Assembly (NCBI GenBank): GCA_016212515.1
Contig: JACRFZ010000066.1
Coordinates: 1 to 55,451 of the forward strand
DNA: 55,451 nt
Direction: 5' to 3'
DNA from: Candidatus Melainabacteria bacterium
Lineage (GTDB): Bacteria; Cyanobacteriota; Vampirovibrionia; Obscuribacterales; Obscuribacteraceae
The notes beneath the pieces are model-generated. The model saw only the letters and a list, made by a program, of their open reading frames with translations. It was not told the DNA's origin and ran no database searches. The translations under genes and the position numbers were made by a program. Positions within the stretch are counted from its first letter, which is position 1. Every line of letters begins with the position of its first letter. Of this stretch, positions 34,987 to 43,066 are shown one piece after another.

Positions 34987-35430
34987 ATGAATACCACGGA
35001 AATCAGCAGCGGCAACATATACAGCCTGCGCGGCATCATGCTGAGCCTTCTGGCGAAAAAACTAGAAGAAGCCTTCAGAGGACTGGAAGAAGAGCAAATA
35101 CTCACAGCGGAGGACTACAACCTCAGTTTATCTCGCCTGCCGGAAGAGGCAACTCCTTCAAGAATGCAAGGCACTAAAGAGCCTTCTACCAAAATCCAAC
35201 TGCACGTGAACAGTGAGGAGACCTTCCTGAAAGACGGATGCCTGTTCATTTCTTTTAATGCCAAATCACGAGTTGCAACACGCAGCCTGGGGCAACGCAT
35301 ATGCAAAGCCCTGAAGGAAAACGGCATAGAAGCTGACTGGAGCGGAGCTCCTGAGGAGGATATCACCGTCGCAGGTGTGACCAGTGCACAAGCTTCAGGA
35401 AGCCATTTACCACATAACCAAATAAACTAA
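34987..35430 (+). CDS. Hypothetical protein with DUF6891-like segment
   Basis: A 147-residue protein. The C-terminal part (CLFISFNAKSR, LGQRICKALKENGIEADW, SGAPEEDITV) follows the order seen in DUF6891-type proteins, where a beta strand precedes a G-x-x-I-x-x-x-L helix and a W-x-G turn. This is a pattern-level suggestion. No signal peptide. The next gene begins 18 nt after its stop. Confidence 0.55.
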   Translation: MNTTEISSGNIYSLRGIMLSLLAKKLEEAFRGLEEEQILTAEDYNLSLSRLPEEATPSRMQGTKEPSTKIQLHVNSEETFLKDGCLFISFNAKSRVATRSLGQRICKALKENGIEADWSGAPEEDITVAGVTSAQASGSHLPHNQIN

Positions 35431-35448
35431 ATCAATCAGGTGACCCAA

Positions 35449-35865
35449 ATGAAAATCGAAGTACATGCTGAAATGACCCTGAAAGTACTAGGTCAGACCG
35501 ATTCAATAGTGATTCCCGCATCGGCCAAGCTAGCTGTTCGATCGGCCGCAATTATTGAGCGAACTTATCCCAGGTTTGAAAGGACCAAAAATCTAGAGGC
35601 AATTATTGAAAAGAATGGCAAGAACCTAGTCTTATCATTCCCTGAAAACCTACACAGCGGCGATGTTTTGAAAATCGAACTAATCGTCTCAGAGAAAGTA
35701 GCAAGTCAGACACTGCGTGGGTGCAAAGCGCAAACGTGGGGCAGTATCCAGGCTTTTCCACGCGCCATGAGCTTCCAACCATCGAAGTCTATGGCGGGTG
35801 TAACAGCTACCGCCCAGACTGAGCAATACGATGCGTCCCACAGGCGTTTTCATGCATTCTGCTGA
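35449..35865 (+). CDS. Hypothetical protein
   Basis: A 138-residue soluble protein with a beta-rich first half (IEVHAEMTLKVLG, IIEKNGKNLVLSFPE) and a polar C-terminus. AGGTGA precedes ATG 35449. Probably cotranscribed with the gene upstream. No family recognised. Confidence 0.55.
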   Translation: MKIEVHAEMTLKVLGQTDSIVIPASAKLAVRSAAIIERTYPRFERTKNLEAIIEKNGKNLVLSFPENLHSGDVLKIELIVSEKVASQTLRGCKAQTWGSIQAFPRAMSFQPSKSMAGVTATAQTEQYDASHRRFHAFC

Positions 35866-36030
35866 AAATGCGCCGGAGAACACTAAAAGTCTTGCGCCTC
35901 CTTAACATCAAGTAGAGGCGACTAATTGAGCGGCCCCCTGAAAAATAGCGGGTCCGCCCCTCTGTCTCCAAGACGACACCGGGCTAGAGTTCTTAAGAAA
36001 CGACTACTCACAACAACTTGTACTCTCACT

Positions 36031-36486
36031 ATGAATTGTCAAACTCATATACAAACCAACCTGCATTGGACCACAGAAGCCGGCATGCCTCATGCAAGAA
36101 CTGCCGGAGGCGCTATTTTGCGAATCAGAGAAGAATCGCGAGCAGACTCAATTACACATGGTTGGATCTACGACTTTCTTCTGCTCGAATTACTGACTGA
36201 AACCGGCTGGGTAAGCCTCCACGAGCATCTACTCCAGCAAACTCAAGGCTTTGCAGAAGGCGGCCACTTCCGCAGTCAGATACTGGGCTTTCCTGACCTT
36301 AACGACAAAACGGTCTCGGTCAAAATAGCCTTGAACAGTGAACAAATTCACACCCTGGTGGAAGAGCTAAAATGCTACGCCCAACATCTGACCCAGGGCA
36401 TTCACTGTGGCAATATGAGCGATTTCCAGGGAACTGCGAATAACCACTCCCGGCAAGAGAAGCTTCCAGAAATAAAAAGGCACTGA
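36031..36486 (+). CDS. Hypothetical protein
   Basis: A 151-residue soluble protein (GWIYDFLLLELLTETGWVSLH and VKIALNSEQIHTLVEELKCY). The ATG at 36031 is my choice; the frame is open back to 35926 with weak alternative starts and no clear ribosome site for any. Function unknown. Confidence 0.5.
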   Translation: MNCQTHIQTNLHWTTEAGMPHARTAGGAILRIREESRADSITHGWIYDFLLLELLTETGWVSLHEHLLQQTQGFAEGGHFRSQILGFPDLNDKTVSVKIALNSEQIHTLVEELKCYAQHLTQGIHCGNMSDFQGTANNHSRQEKLPEIKRH

Positions 36487-36534
36487 AGACACAATCAACA
36501 TCTCAATTCCTTACCTTGAAAACAAAGAAAAGCC

Positions 36535-36792
36535 ATGAAAACGCTACCGGAAGCACTTCGGAAAACTAATACGATTGAGGTAAAAACCCTGGCTCAGGCA
36601 CGGATCATGAACAGACTTTATCTGCTCAAGATCGCGGTACAGATCACTGTACTGGCCCTACTTCTACTCGCCTGCGGATGGAAACTGTGGATGGTATCAA
36701 TTCTTGTTGGACTGATTCTCGTCCTGACAATCCGGGGCTGGCGCCTGGATGTACAGACACAAATTAAGCGCTTCACCGGCAAGCAAAACTAA
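36535..36792 (+). CDS. Small two-span membrane protein
   Basis: An 85-residue protein with two adjacent hydrophobic helices (KIAVQITVLALLLLACGW and MVSILVGLILVLTIRGW) flanked by basic ends. No recognised family. A terminator follows. Confidence 0.6.
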   Translation: MKTLPEALRKTNTIEVKTLAQARIMNRLYLLKIAVQITVLALLLLACGWKLWMVSILVGLILVLTIRGWRLDVQTQIKRFTGKQN

Positions 36793-36818
36793 ACCGGTCA
36801 ACTAAAATCTATCTGGTG

Positions 36819-36851
36819 GGCTCATCTCCAATGAGCTCATTCTCTTTTTTT
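36819..36851 (+). terminator. Intrinsic terminator
   Basis: GGCTCAT and ATGAGCT (one G-T pair) form the stem, followed by CATTCTC and TTTTTTT. Confidence 0.75.
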
Positions 36852-36860
36852 GCGCCTTTG

Positions 36861-36877
36861 TAGCCGACCGGTCTACT
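36861..36877 (+). repeat. Inter-terminator element, copy 5 (TAGCCGACCGGTCTACT)
   Basis: Fifth copy. This is the only one not between convergent genes: the next gene (37028) is also on the + strand, about 150 nt away. It again directly follows an intrinsic terminator. Confidence 0.8.
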
Positions 36878-37027
36878 CTTCTCGCTTTCCCAAACTGAAA
36901 ACTCCGGCATAAATAAGAACTTCCTCGACAGAAGCGAGCAAACAGCATTTAAAAGTCACAGTCGAAGGCTCATCTTCAAAACTGAATTGACTATTGAGAT
37001 CGGCAGTTTGAGGAGGAGAAAGAGTAG

Positions 37028-38065
37028 ATGACGAAGTTAGAAGAGTGGCAGGAAGTAAGACCAGACGCAAACTCGTCCAATCTCAACTTACTGGAGATTG
37101 CCAGTGCCGCGAGTACTAGCCGGTCACCTATGAAGAAGGCAGACGAATCGACGGAACAGTTCTCTGCTGCTAACGCCCTGGCAGCCAGACTGGGAAACAA
37201 CGAACTGAACGCCTCCCTGGAAATCATCAGGAATCTGGTCGAGGATGCACAGGGAGCCCTGACTGTTTTACGACTTTCTCAGAAACTGAAACCGGACTCC
37301 GACTATGAATTGCAACTTCTCACAAGACCAAACAGAGCCGGCAAAGAAGAGCTGGTCAATGTCGACATCGTATCGAAACGCAGTGGACAGCATCACAGGA
37401 TAGAAGCAGGCACGGGTCAGTACAGCCGCTGGCTGGACGTCGGAACCGGGCAACTGTTGTCGGAGCAAGACCTGGAGAGGGCCGCTAAGCTATCAAAACT
37501 GCTCAACACCCATAAATTGAATGAGAGCTTGCGTTCTGTTAAAGCCCTTGCCCTTGAACCAGATGTTGCCTTCCCATCACTACTCTGGATTCGCAAGCAA
37601 GAAACTGGTTCCGGACTTTCCCTCAACTTGCTCACCCATAAAACCAGCGATGGACAGACCGTGCTCAGACAAGTGGACATAGTCTCACCATACAACCATG
37701 ACCGGCACCGAGTGGAAATGGAATCAGGAAGGTACACTCTCCTTCGCGCCATCGGAGACAAGCGCGGCGATCATGTACTGGCACCGCGGGCGGCAGCGGC
37801 ATTTCAAGCCGCATTCGATGAAGCAGACCGCGCCGGACTGGAAATTGAAATCAACTCTTCCTGGCGTTCCTACAAAGATCAGACTCGCTTATACAAAAAC
37901 CTGAGAGGACTTTCTCCCGTTGCCGCACCAGGCACATCCATGCACGAAGCCGGACTGGCCGTCGATGTGCAGAACTACCGCGAGGCTCGCCCCTACCTGG
38001 AAAGACAAGGCTGGTACTGGCCGAATTTGCCCAAAGATCCCTGGCACTTCGAGTACTGGCGCTAA
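37028..38065 (+). CDS. M15 D-alanyl-D-alanine carboxypeptidase-like protein
   Basis: A 345-residue protein. The first about 230 residues contain two similar segments (VDIVSKRSGQHHRIEAG and VDIVSPYNHDRHRVEME), so an internal duplication is likely. The C-terminal M15 domain has SSWRSYKDQTRLY, SMHEAGLAVD (His306, Asp313) and PWHFEYW (His340). No signal peptide is visible, unlike the other M15 protein here, so export route or target is unclear. AGGAGG precedes the ATG. Confidence 0.88.
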   Translation: MTKLEEWQEVRPDANSSNLNLLEIASAASTSRSPMKKADESTEQFSAANALAARLGNNELNASLEIIRNLVEDAQGALTVLRLSQKLKPDSDYELQLLTRPNRAGKEELVNVDIVSKRSGQHHRIEAGTGQYSRWLDVGTGQLLSEQDLERAAKLSKLLNTHKLNESLRSVKALALEPDVAFPSLLWIRKQETGSGLSLNLLTHKTSDGQTVLRQVDIVSPYNHDRHRVEMESGRYTLLRAIGDKRGDHVLAPRAAAAFQAAFDEADRAGLEIEINSSWRSYKDQTRLYKNLRGLSPVAAPGTSMHEAGLAVDVQNYREARPYLERQGWYWPNLPKDPWHFEYWR

Positions 38066-38225
38066 GTAAGGGGAGAACAAAGCTTCTGTGACAATTACAT
38101 AGCAAGCCTGATTAGGTAAAGCACATAATCAAGATTGCCTGTTGATGCGGTTTTCCCCCTTTGCCATCACTACCACTCCGCAGTACAGTTTAGCTGTGCT
38201 CCTGACCAGGCGCCGAAGGAAACCC

Positions 38226-39605
38226 ATGAAAGAACCCGCTCCTGACCAGTTCCACAAACCTTTCTCTCCCCGCACGCTCGCCGGTATCTGGCAGAGCGAA
38301 GTCTACCTGCTATGGATTTCTGCCTTTTTTGCAACATTGTTGATTTTCTTGACAGTGCAGCACTATTGTTACAAACGGCTTCGCCTTCCCATGGAGCAGG
38401 CGGCCCTGGCAGCCAGTCGAGAAATGACGAGAATAGTAGTGGAAGATCCTAAGTTTGGTTATGTCGGGCTCTTCGACGCCATACCTCTGACTGCCTACCG
38501 GTCAGGCAAGAAAACTGCTGTGAAGCCTGTGCGCAGCGTCAATACGCTCCTTGCCGCAAGCCGCCTCGAGCTATTGCTTGCCGATCGCCTGGGCAGCAGT
38601 GTCTTAAGAAGGGAAGCAGAAGAAAACTTCAAAGCCACTTTTGAAGCTGCTCGTAAGCTGGAAACACAAATGGAACGCTCCCTCAAGGACACCGACAGTG
38701 ATACTTTTCTGGACCAGTACGGAGAGCCGGTGCACCCGTATACATGCGGACTGGAAGCCTTCAAGAACAGTCTTAAGTCTTGTCCTGCCGAAGTACAAAG
38801 CTACTACGCCAGAAGGGATCTCCCCATCTTCACGCTCGGCTGGAGTGAGGGCGCCGGAAGAACTCTCACTCGAGTACCCCATCCCATAAGAGAAGCCGGT
38901 CTGAATTCCAGCAAAGTCTGGAACGGCTTCTACAGACCAGGCATCAACGCTTCCTATGGCGGCAATGACTTCTACTTCAGTGGTGCCGGCGAAGAAAGTA
39001 AATTCATACCCGTACAAACTTTCAGAAAGGCAGACGGCAAGCACAGCAGCAGCCTGGTATTGGCATGCATCGGCGACAACGGCAAAGGTGCCGAAGCCAC
39101 CACAGGAGCCTGCGTACAACCGGAAATTCCGCCTCTGCCGCTCACATCCAGCACCCTCATGCTGGAGTTAAACCATACAATTCAGACAACCAGACAGCTT
39201 TCAATGTCAAACTTGTTGCATAGCCAGAGCAACTCCAGACTTATACGGTCGGCCTGCCGCCGGTCGAATTGCGGCGGCGTTCTCGAAGACGCGCTCTTCA
39301 GCTGGCTCCTGGCAGCGGGAGCCCATGTAGATCTTGACTCATTACTGGCGGCTATGCAGGTCAACCTGACCCAGCAAGAGAAAGCAACTGATGGTGGTGC
39401 CCCTTATTTCTGCTGGGAGATAGGCACCGACGGCTCAGTAAGATCGGTGCCTTACAGGCTATCGGTAAATGATGCGAGATTGCAGGGTCTGGCTAAAATC
39501 AACGTGCCTGGAATAGTGGCCGGACAGGACAGCGACAAAAGAGCAGCACTGGACGGAAAGCGAACTGAACTGCCCTCCGCTTCCCAGAGGGGAGCAGGTA
39601 TTTAA
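38226..39605 (+). CDS. Membrane-anchored protein of unknown function
   Basis: A 459-residue protein. One transmembrane helix at about 25-45 (YLLWISAFFATLLIFLTV), then a large exported region with several Cys (likely disulfides), a segment rich in Gly/Ser/Asn (GGNDFYFSGAGEES), and a polar tail. N-in/C-out topology is inferred. AAGGAAACCC precedes the ATG at 38226; the frame is open to 38142. No family recognised; the pattern recalls TadE/TadG-like envelope proteins but weakly. Confidence 0.6.
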   Translation: MKEPAPDQFHKPFSPRTLAGIWQSEVYLLWISAFFATLLIFLTVQHYCYKRLRLPMEQAALAASREMTRIVVEDPKFGYVGLFDAIPLTAYRSGKKTAVKPVRSVNTLLAASRLELLLADRLGSSVLRREAEENFKATFEAARKLETQMERSLKDTDSDTFLDQYGEPVHPYTCGLEAFKNSLKSCPAEVQSYYARRDLPIFTLGWSEGAGRTLTRVPHPIREAGLNSSKVWNGFYRPGINASYGGNDFYFSGAGEESKFIPVQTFRKADGKHSSSLVLACIGDNGKGAEATTGACVQPEIPPLPLTSSTLMLELNHTIQTTRQLSMSNLLHSQSNSRLIRSACRRSNCGGVLEDALFSWLLAAGAHVDLDSLLAAMQVNLTQQEKATDGGAPYFCWEIGTDGSVRSVPYRLSVNDARLQGLAKINVPGIVAGQDSDKRAALDGKRTELPSASQRGAGI

Positions 39606-39682
39606 TCCCTTTCGCAAGTCTTTGCAATAGAGTTGTAACACAAGCACCTGCTACAACATTGCTATTTGAGAGGTGCTTTACT

Positions 39683-40201
39683 ATGCAAATTATTTCCAAC
39701 GGCGCTAATTCTCCTGTTAGCGATCAAGGTCCCTATCGTCAGGGAGCAAAGGAAGCGAAGACGGTCTCGTCCGCCATCAGAGACGGCACAGGCGGTACCG
39801 CCGCGCACAGGGGTAGACGCGGGGTGGGAGATCGAACCATTCAGAACATCTCTGCCTGTTCTCTCACTTTCGATGACTATGAAACCCTCAGGCGCATGGT
39901 CGATCGAAAAATCATTCAGGCCATTCCGATATCCGACGACAGAACCTTTACAGTCACGGCTCCAATCTACTTTCCCGATCTCTTTCACTACAAACGAAAG
40001 AGCCGAAACAAAGCCAGACCTTGGCACTCGGTTAGCATGCAACAAGAACTGGGCGGGCTGAAATCGCTCAGAAGCAGAACACGAGCGACCCTGGGCATTG
40101 ATGGAATTATGGTGATCCGGGTCATTCGTGACTCCTTTCTCAATGTGGCTTTCTGCGTATGCCTCTGGTTCTATCTTCTCAAATTGATGCACTGCATTTG
40201 A
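39683..40201 (+). CDS. Tail-anchored basic membrane protein
   Basis: A 172-residue protein with a basic, polar cytoplasmic part and one C-terminal hydrophobic helix (VAFCVCLWFYLLKLMHCI). GAGAGG before ATG 39683 favours this + strand frame over the overlapping - strand frame at 39662-40246. Function unknown. Confidence 0.55.
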   Translation: MQIISNGANSPVSDQGPYRQGAKEAKTVSSAIRDGTGGTAAHRGRRGVGDRTIQNISACSLTFDDYETLRRMVDRKIIQAIPISDDRTFTVTAPIYFPDLFHYKRKSRNKARPWHSVSMQQELGGLKSLRSRTRATLGIDGIMVIRVIRDSFLNVAFCVCLWFYLLKLMHCI

Positions 40202-40216
40202 AGGCAGTCTTTTTTC
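40191..40216 (+). terminator. Intrinsic terminator
   Basis: ACTGC (40191-40195) pairs with GCAGT (40204-40208), followed by CTTTTTTC. It faces the MFS terminator; here the CCGACCGGTCTA element is absent. Confidence 0.6.
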
Positions 40217-40241
40217 ATTTTCTTTACTAACTACAACAACC

Positions 40242-40280
40242 GTCAAAAGAACAAGAAGGCAAGCTTGACTAAGGCTTGCC
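40242..40280 (-). terminator. Intrinsic terminator of the MFS gene
   Basis: On the - strand GGCAAGC (40274-40280) pairs with GCTTGCC (40258-40264), followed by TTCTTGTTCTTTTG. Confidence 0.65.
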
Positions 40281-40283
40281 CGC

Positions 40284-41654
40284 CTACTGCATTGCTTCCA
40301 CGGGAGTTTCGGAAGTTTTCAGACTGACTCTCTTTGCGTCGCCGACTATTCCATCAGTGGGCGGCATAAAGAAAGTAGCCACCAGTCCAATTATGTAAAC
40401 AAGAGAGATAGAAGCACCGGCTACGGCATACTGTCCCATGAAGGCCGAGATTAAGGAGCCCCCGAAAAGAGCCGAAAATCCTGCCAACACGCGAGAACTC
40501 TGGATACTGAAGGAAAAGGCCGTAGCCCGTATACGAGCCTCAAAAAGCTCCGGCACATATATAAACAAGAAGGTCCAGGCCGAGCAAACGAAAAAGCCGC
40601 ACATGGCAATATGAATTAAGGTCAAGTACGAGAAACTTTTCTGAAAGATAAAGAGCGTTGTGCAGGCAAACAAAGCTCCAATGAAACTGGCGCGAAAGGC
40701 AAAAGGGCGTCCGCACTTTTTCACAATTGTTCCACCGACAAGCGGCACACAAAGCGCACCCAGATTCTGTGCGATAAGCGCCAGACTGCGCTCTCGGATA
40801 GCAACTGTGCCGACGATCTGATTTATCCAGGCCGGTAGCCAGGCCAATACTCCGTAGGTTCCGATACAAGCAGTGCCGGCCAAAATCATAATGACAAGCA
40901 AGGCTCTTCTGTTACTCCTGTCAAAGAGAGAAACCAGCGGCGCAGTCAAAAGCCGAGATTCATCAGGGGTTCTCAGATGGGGCGCTTTGCATTTTATATT
41001 GCGAAGGGACTGACGCAGTTCCTCTTGGTCGGAAGGCTCTTCAATAAAGGCTCTCAAATAGAGGGCTAATAAAGCCGGGGCTATGCCAAGGAAATACAGA
41101 AATCTCCATCCAAGTTTACCGAAGAGCAGATTTAGTAGAGCCAAGAGCAATACGCCCACAGGAAATCCAGATTGAAGAATGCCCACGGCTCTCACTCTGA
41201 AATCACTGCGACCGAGGCTTTCAGCTAACAATACACCACCCAAACTGGCCTCCGCCCCGATACCACAACCAACGAAGAAGCGCCAGACTGCCAGTTCCTG
41301 CCAGGAGTGGCAGAAGGCGCACAAGCCGGTGAAGACTCCGTATACGATCACAGTCAAAGCCAACATCCTGGCTCTTCCATACTTGTCGGCCAGAATGCCG
41401 AAACCGATGGCCCCAAGGGCCCAACCAAACATAAAGACAGCCATAATAATGGCGCCTATCTCCCCGACTCTGGCATAAGAATCTGTCTTCAGCAATTCCG
41501 CCAGACAGGGATACATGGTCAGCATAAAAATGGTGGTATCAAGGCCGTCGAAGAGCATACCAAGCCATGTGCCGAGCATGAGATGGAAGAGAGTATTACT
41601 GCGGGTCGCAAGAGGAATGACGACCGGCTCACCTTTTTTGACATGAAATACCAT
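40284..41654 (-). CDS. MFS transporter
   Basis: A 456-residue integral membrane protein with about 12 hydrophobic helices. DGLDTTIF in helix 1 and the loop 2-3 motif ADKYGRARML are typical of the MFS; the layout resembles the aromatic-acid/sugar branches. A central loop of about 40 residues (EEPSDQEELRQSLRNIK) separates the halves. The substrate cannot be read. I used the ATG at 41654. It lies about 100 nt after the HAD phosphatase gene. Confidence 0.88.
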   Translation of the reverse strand: MVFHVKKGEPVVIPLATRSNTLFHLMLGTWLGMLFDGLDTTIFMLTMYPCLAELLKTDSYARVGEIGAIIMAVFMFGWALGAIGFGILADKYGRARMLALTVIVYGVFTGLCAFCHSWQELAVWRFFVGCGIGAEASLGGVLLAESLGRSDFRVRAVGILQSGFPVGVLLLALLNLLFGKLGWRFLYFLGIAPALLALYLRAFIEEPSDQEELRQSLRNIKCKAPHLRTPDESRLLTAPLVSLFDRSNRRALLVIMILAGTACIGTYGVLAWLPAWINQIVGTVAIRERSLALIAQNLGALCVPLVGGTIVKKCGRPFAFRASFIGALFACTTLFIFQKSFSYLTLIHIAMCGFFVCSAWTFLFIYVPELFEARIRATAFSFSIQSSRVLAGFSALFGGSLISAFMGQYAVAGASISLVYIIGLVATFFMPPTDGIVGDAKRVSLKTSETPVEAMQ

Positions 41655-41752
41655 GATCACTCATTCTAGGTGAGCCGGTCGTGACATCTCCATACAAATC
41701 AGCCACCGCCAAAGCAAAAGGAAATGCTCTTGCTAAATGCGTGCAGAACTAT

Positions 41753-42652
41753 CTAAATATGATTGAGCAGCTCATCATATCTTGCGGCCACGGCAGTGAG
41801 CAAATGGTCAGGCAGTACACGAGTTGGGCGCTCCTCCCTGCGGGGCTTGAGAGAATGACTGACGATCTCCTCATATTCAGCCGGTACATGGTGCCCGTAA
41901 TGAGCCCAGATGAAGCGAATGCCGCGCGAGGCCGCTACCACCCCATCTTTGCTCAAGCTATCACCAATAAACATACACTCCTGGGGATAAACATCAAAGT
42001 CTTCCAAAATGCGATCAAGGCCGTTAGGACATGGTTTCTCATAAGACTGCGGCAATACGAAGAAGCTGGACTTGATATTGCTACTGGAGTTAAGTAGAGA
42101 GGAAAGCCTCTTGCGACCGTACTCGAAAGTAATTGGCTGATATATATCATTTTTGCTGGGCTCTCTGGTCTCAAGCGCATAGACAGCATCAAGCAAGCCG
42201 TCGAAGAGCTGCTGATTGCGAACCCTGGCCATGAAGTCGGGAGCATCACTGAGCGCCACCACCTTGATGCCCTGACTCTTCAGCTGAGCAAGGGTGTCAA
42301 GTACCGTAGGAAAAGGACGCAGGTACTTCTCTCTGTTCGTATCCAGAGCTTCCCAAAATGGCTGCACAATGCGGCAGATAAATTCATCCACTCTATCTTT
42401 ATAGTGCTTCCAGGCAAAACTAGTCTCTTCCAAAAGCCAGGGATATTCGTGGGTACCCCGACGTTCGATGACATGACCGATATCCTGAGAGAGCTCATCT
42501 ACTGAAACATTGACTTCCTGGCTCATTTCACGCACAAAATCTCTTATGGCCGGCACGAAATAGTCCCAGAAGGAAGACAGCGTGCCATCAACATCGGTTA
42601 TCACCAGCTTGGTGCGAACAGCGGTTCGAGTTGGATTTACTATGGTCTGCAT
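41753..42652 (-). CDS. HAD-superfamily phosphatase
   Basis: A 299-residue protein. Motif I is ITDVDGTL (nucleophile Asp20, Asp22), motif II is VVALSDAP, motif III Lys in YEKPCPNG and motif IV FIGDSLSKDG. A helical cap lies between motifs I and II. It dephosphorylates a small metabolite; the substrate is unknown. GGAAGAG precedes the ATG. The next gene downstream is the MFS transporter, so the pair may act on one compound. Confidence 0.85.
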   Translation of the reverse strand: MQTIVNPTRTAVRTKLVITDVDGTLSSFWDYFVPAIRDFVREMSQEVNVSVDELSQDIGHVIERRGTHEYPWLLEETSFAWKHYKDRVDEFICRIVQPFWEALDTNREKYLRPFPTVLDTLAQLKSQGIKVVALSDAPDFMARVRNQQLFDGLLDAVYALETREPSKNDIYQPITFEYGRKRLSSLLNSSSNIKSSFFVLPQSYEKPCPNGLDRILEDFDVYPQECMFIGDSLSKDGVVAASRGIRFIWAHYGHHVPAEYEEIVSHSLKPRREERPTRVLPDHLLTAVAARYDELLNHI

Positions 42653-43066
42653 GGATCAATCTCTTCCAGTAAGCTAAATTCCTGACTACCCTAGCTTGAC
42701 GGAAATCCGGTAAACATCAAGTAAAGATGCAGCTTAACGCAATCTATTTTCATCAAATTACTTGAATTCACCGAAAATCGAGGAATTCAGCCGCTGCTTT
42801 GCCAGCCGAGCTAGCCTGCCCCCGCGCCAACTAGCGACCCCTGTTTTCAGGTCAGATTTAATTCTTGTGTAGACCGCTGCCTGCTCCAAAAGCCAGCTCC
42901 AGTAATGGTTCTGCCACCATTGCCTGTTTGTATCGCAAACCGTTCTTTCAGGCTATGCTTTGCGACAACTTCAAACTCGGTAACCAAAAACGAACACAAA
43001 GTCTCGCGTTTCAGTGTGAAACGTGACGGCTTAGTCGTTCTTTGTCAAATCCTATATGGAGGCGCA
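42653..43066. promoter_or_regulatory. Divergent region with two inverted repeats ahead of the caspase gene
   Basis: 414 nt. TCGCAAA (42933-42939) pairs with TTTGCGA (42959-42965). CGTTTCA (43007-43013) pairs with TGAAACG (43017-43023) across a 3-nt loop, about 45 nt ahead of the start codon. Either could be an operator or leader hairpin. No sure promoter. Confidence 0.4.

Noticed and set aside
39662..40246. 194-codon frame on the - strand
   Set aside because: It overlaps the + strand gene at 39683 fully. The + frame has GAGAGG before its ATG and a C-terminal membrane helix; the - frame has no ribosome site or family features.
41681..42097. 138-codon + strand frame
   Set aside because: It lies inside the HAD phosphatase gene, which has all four HAD motifs on the - strand.
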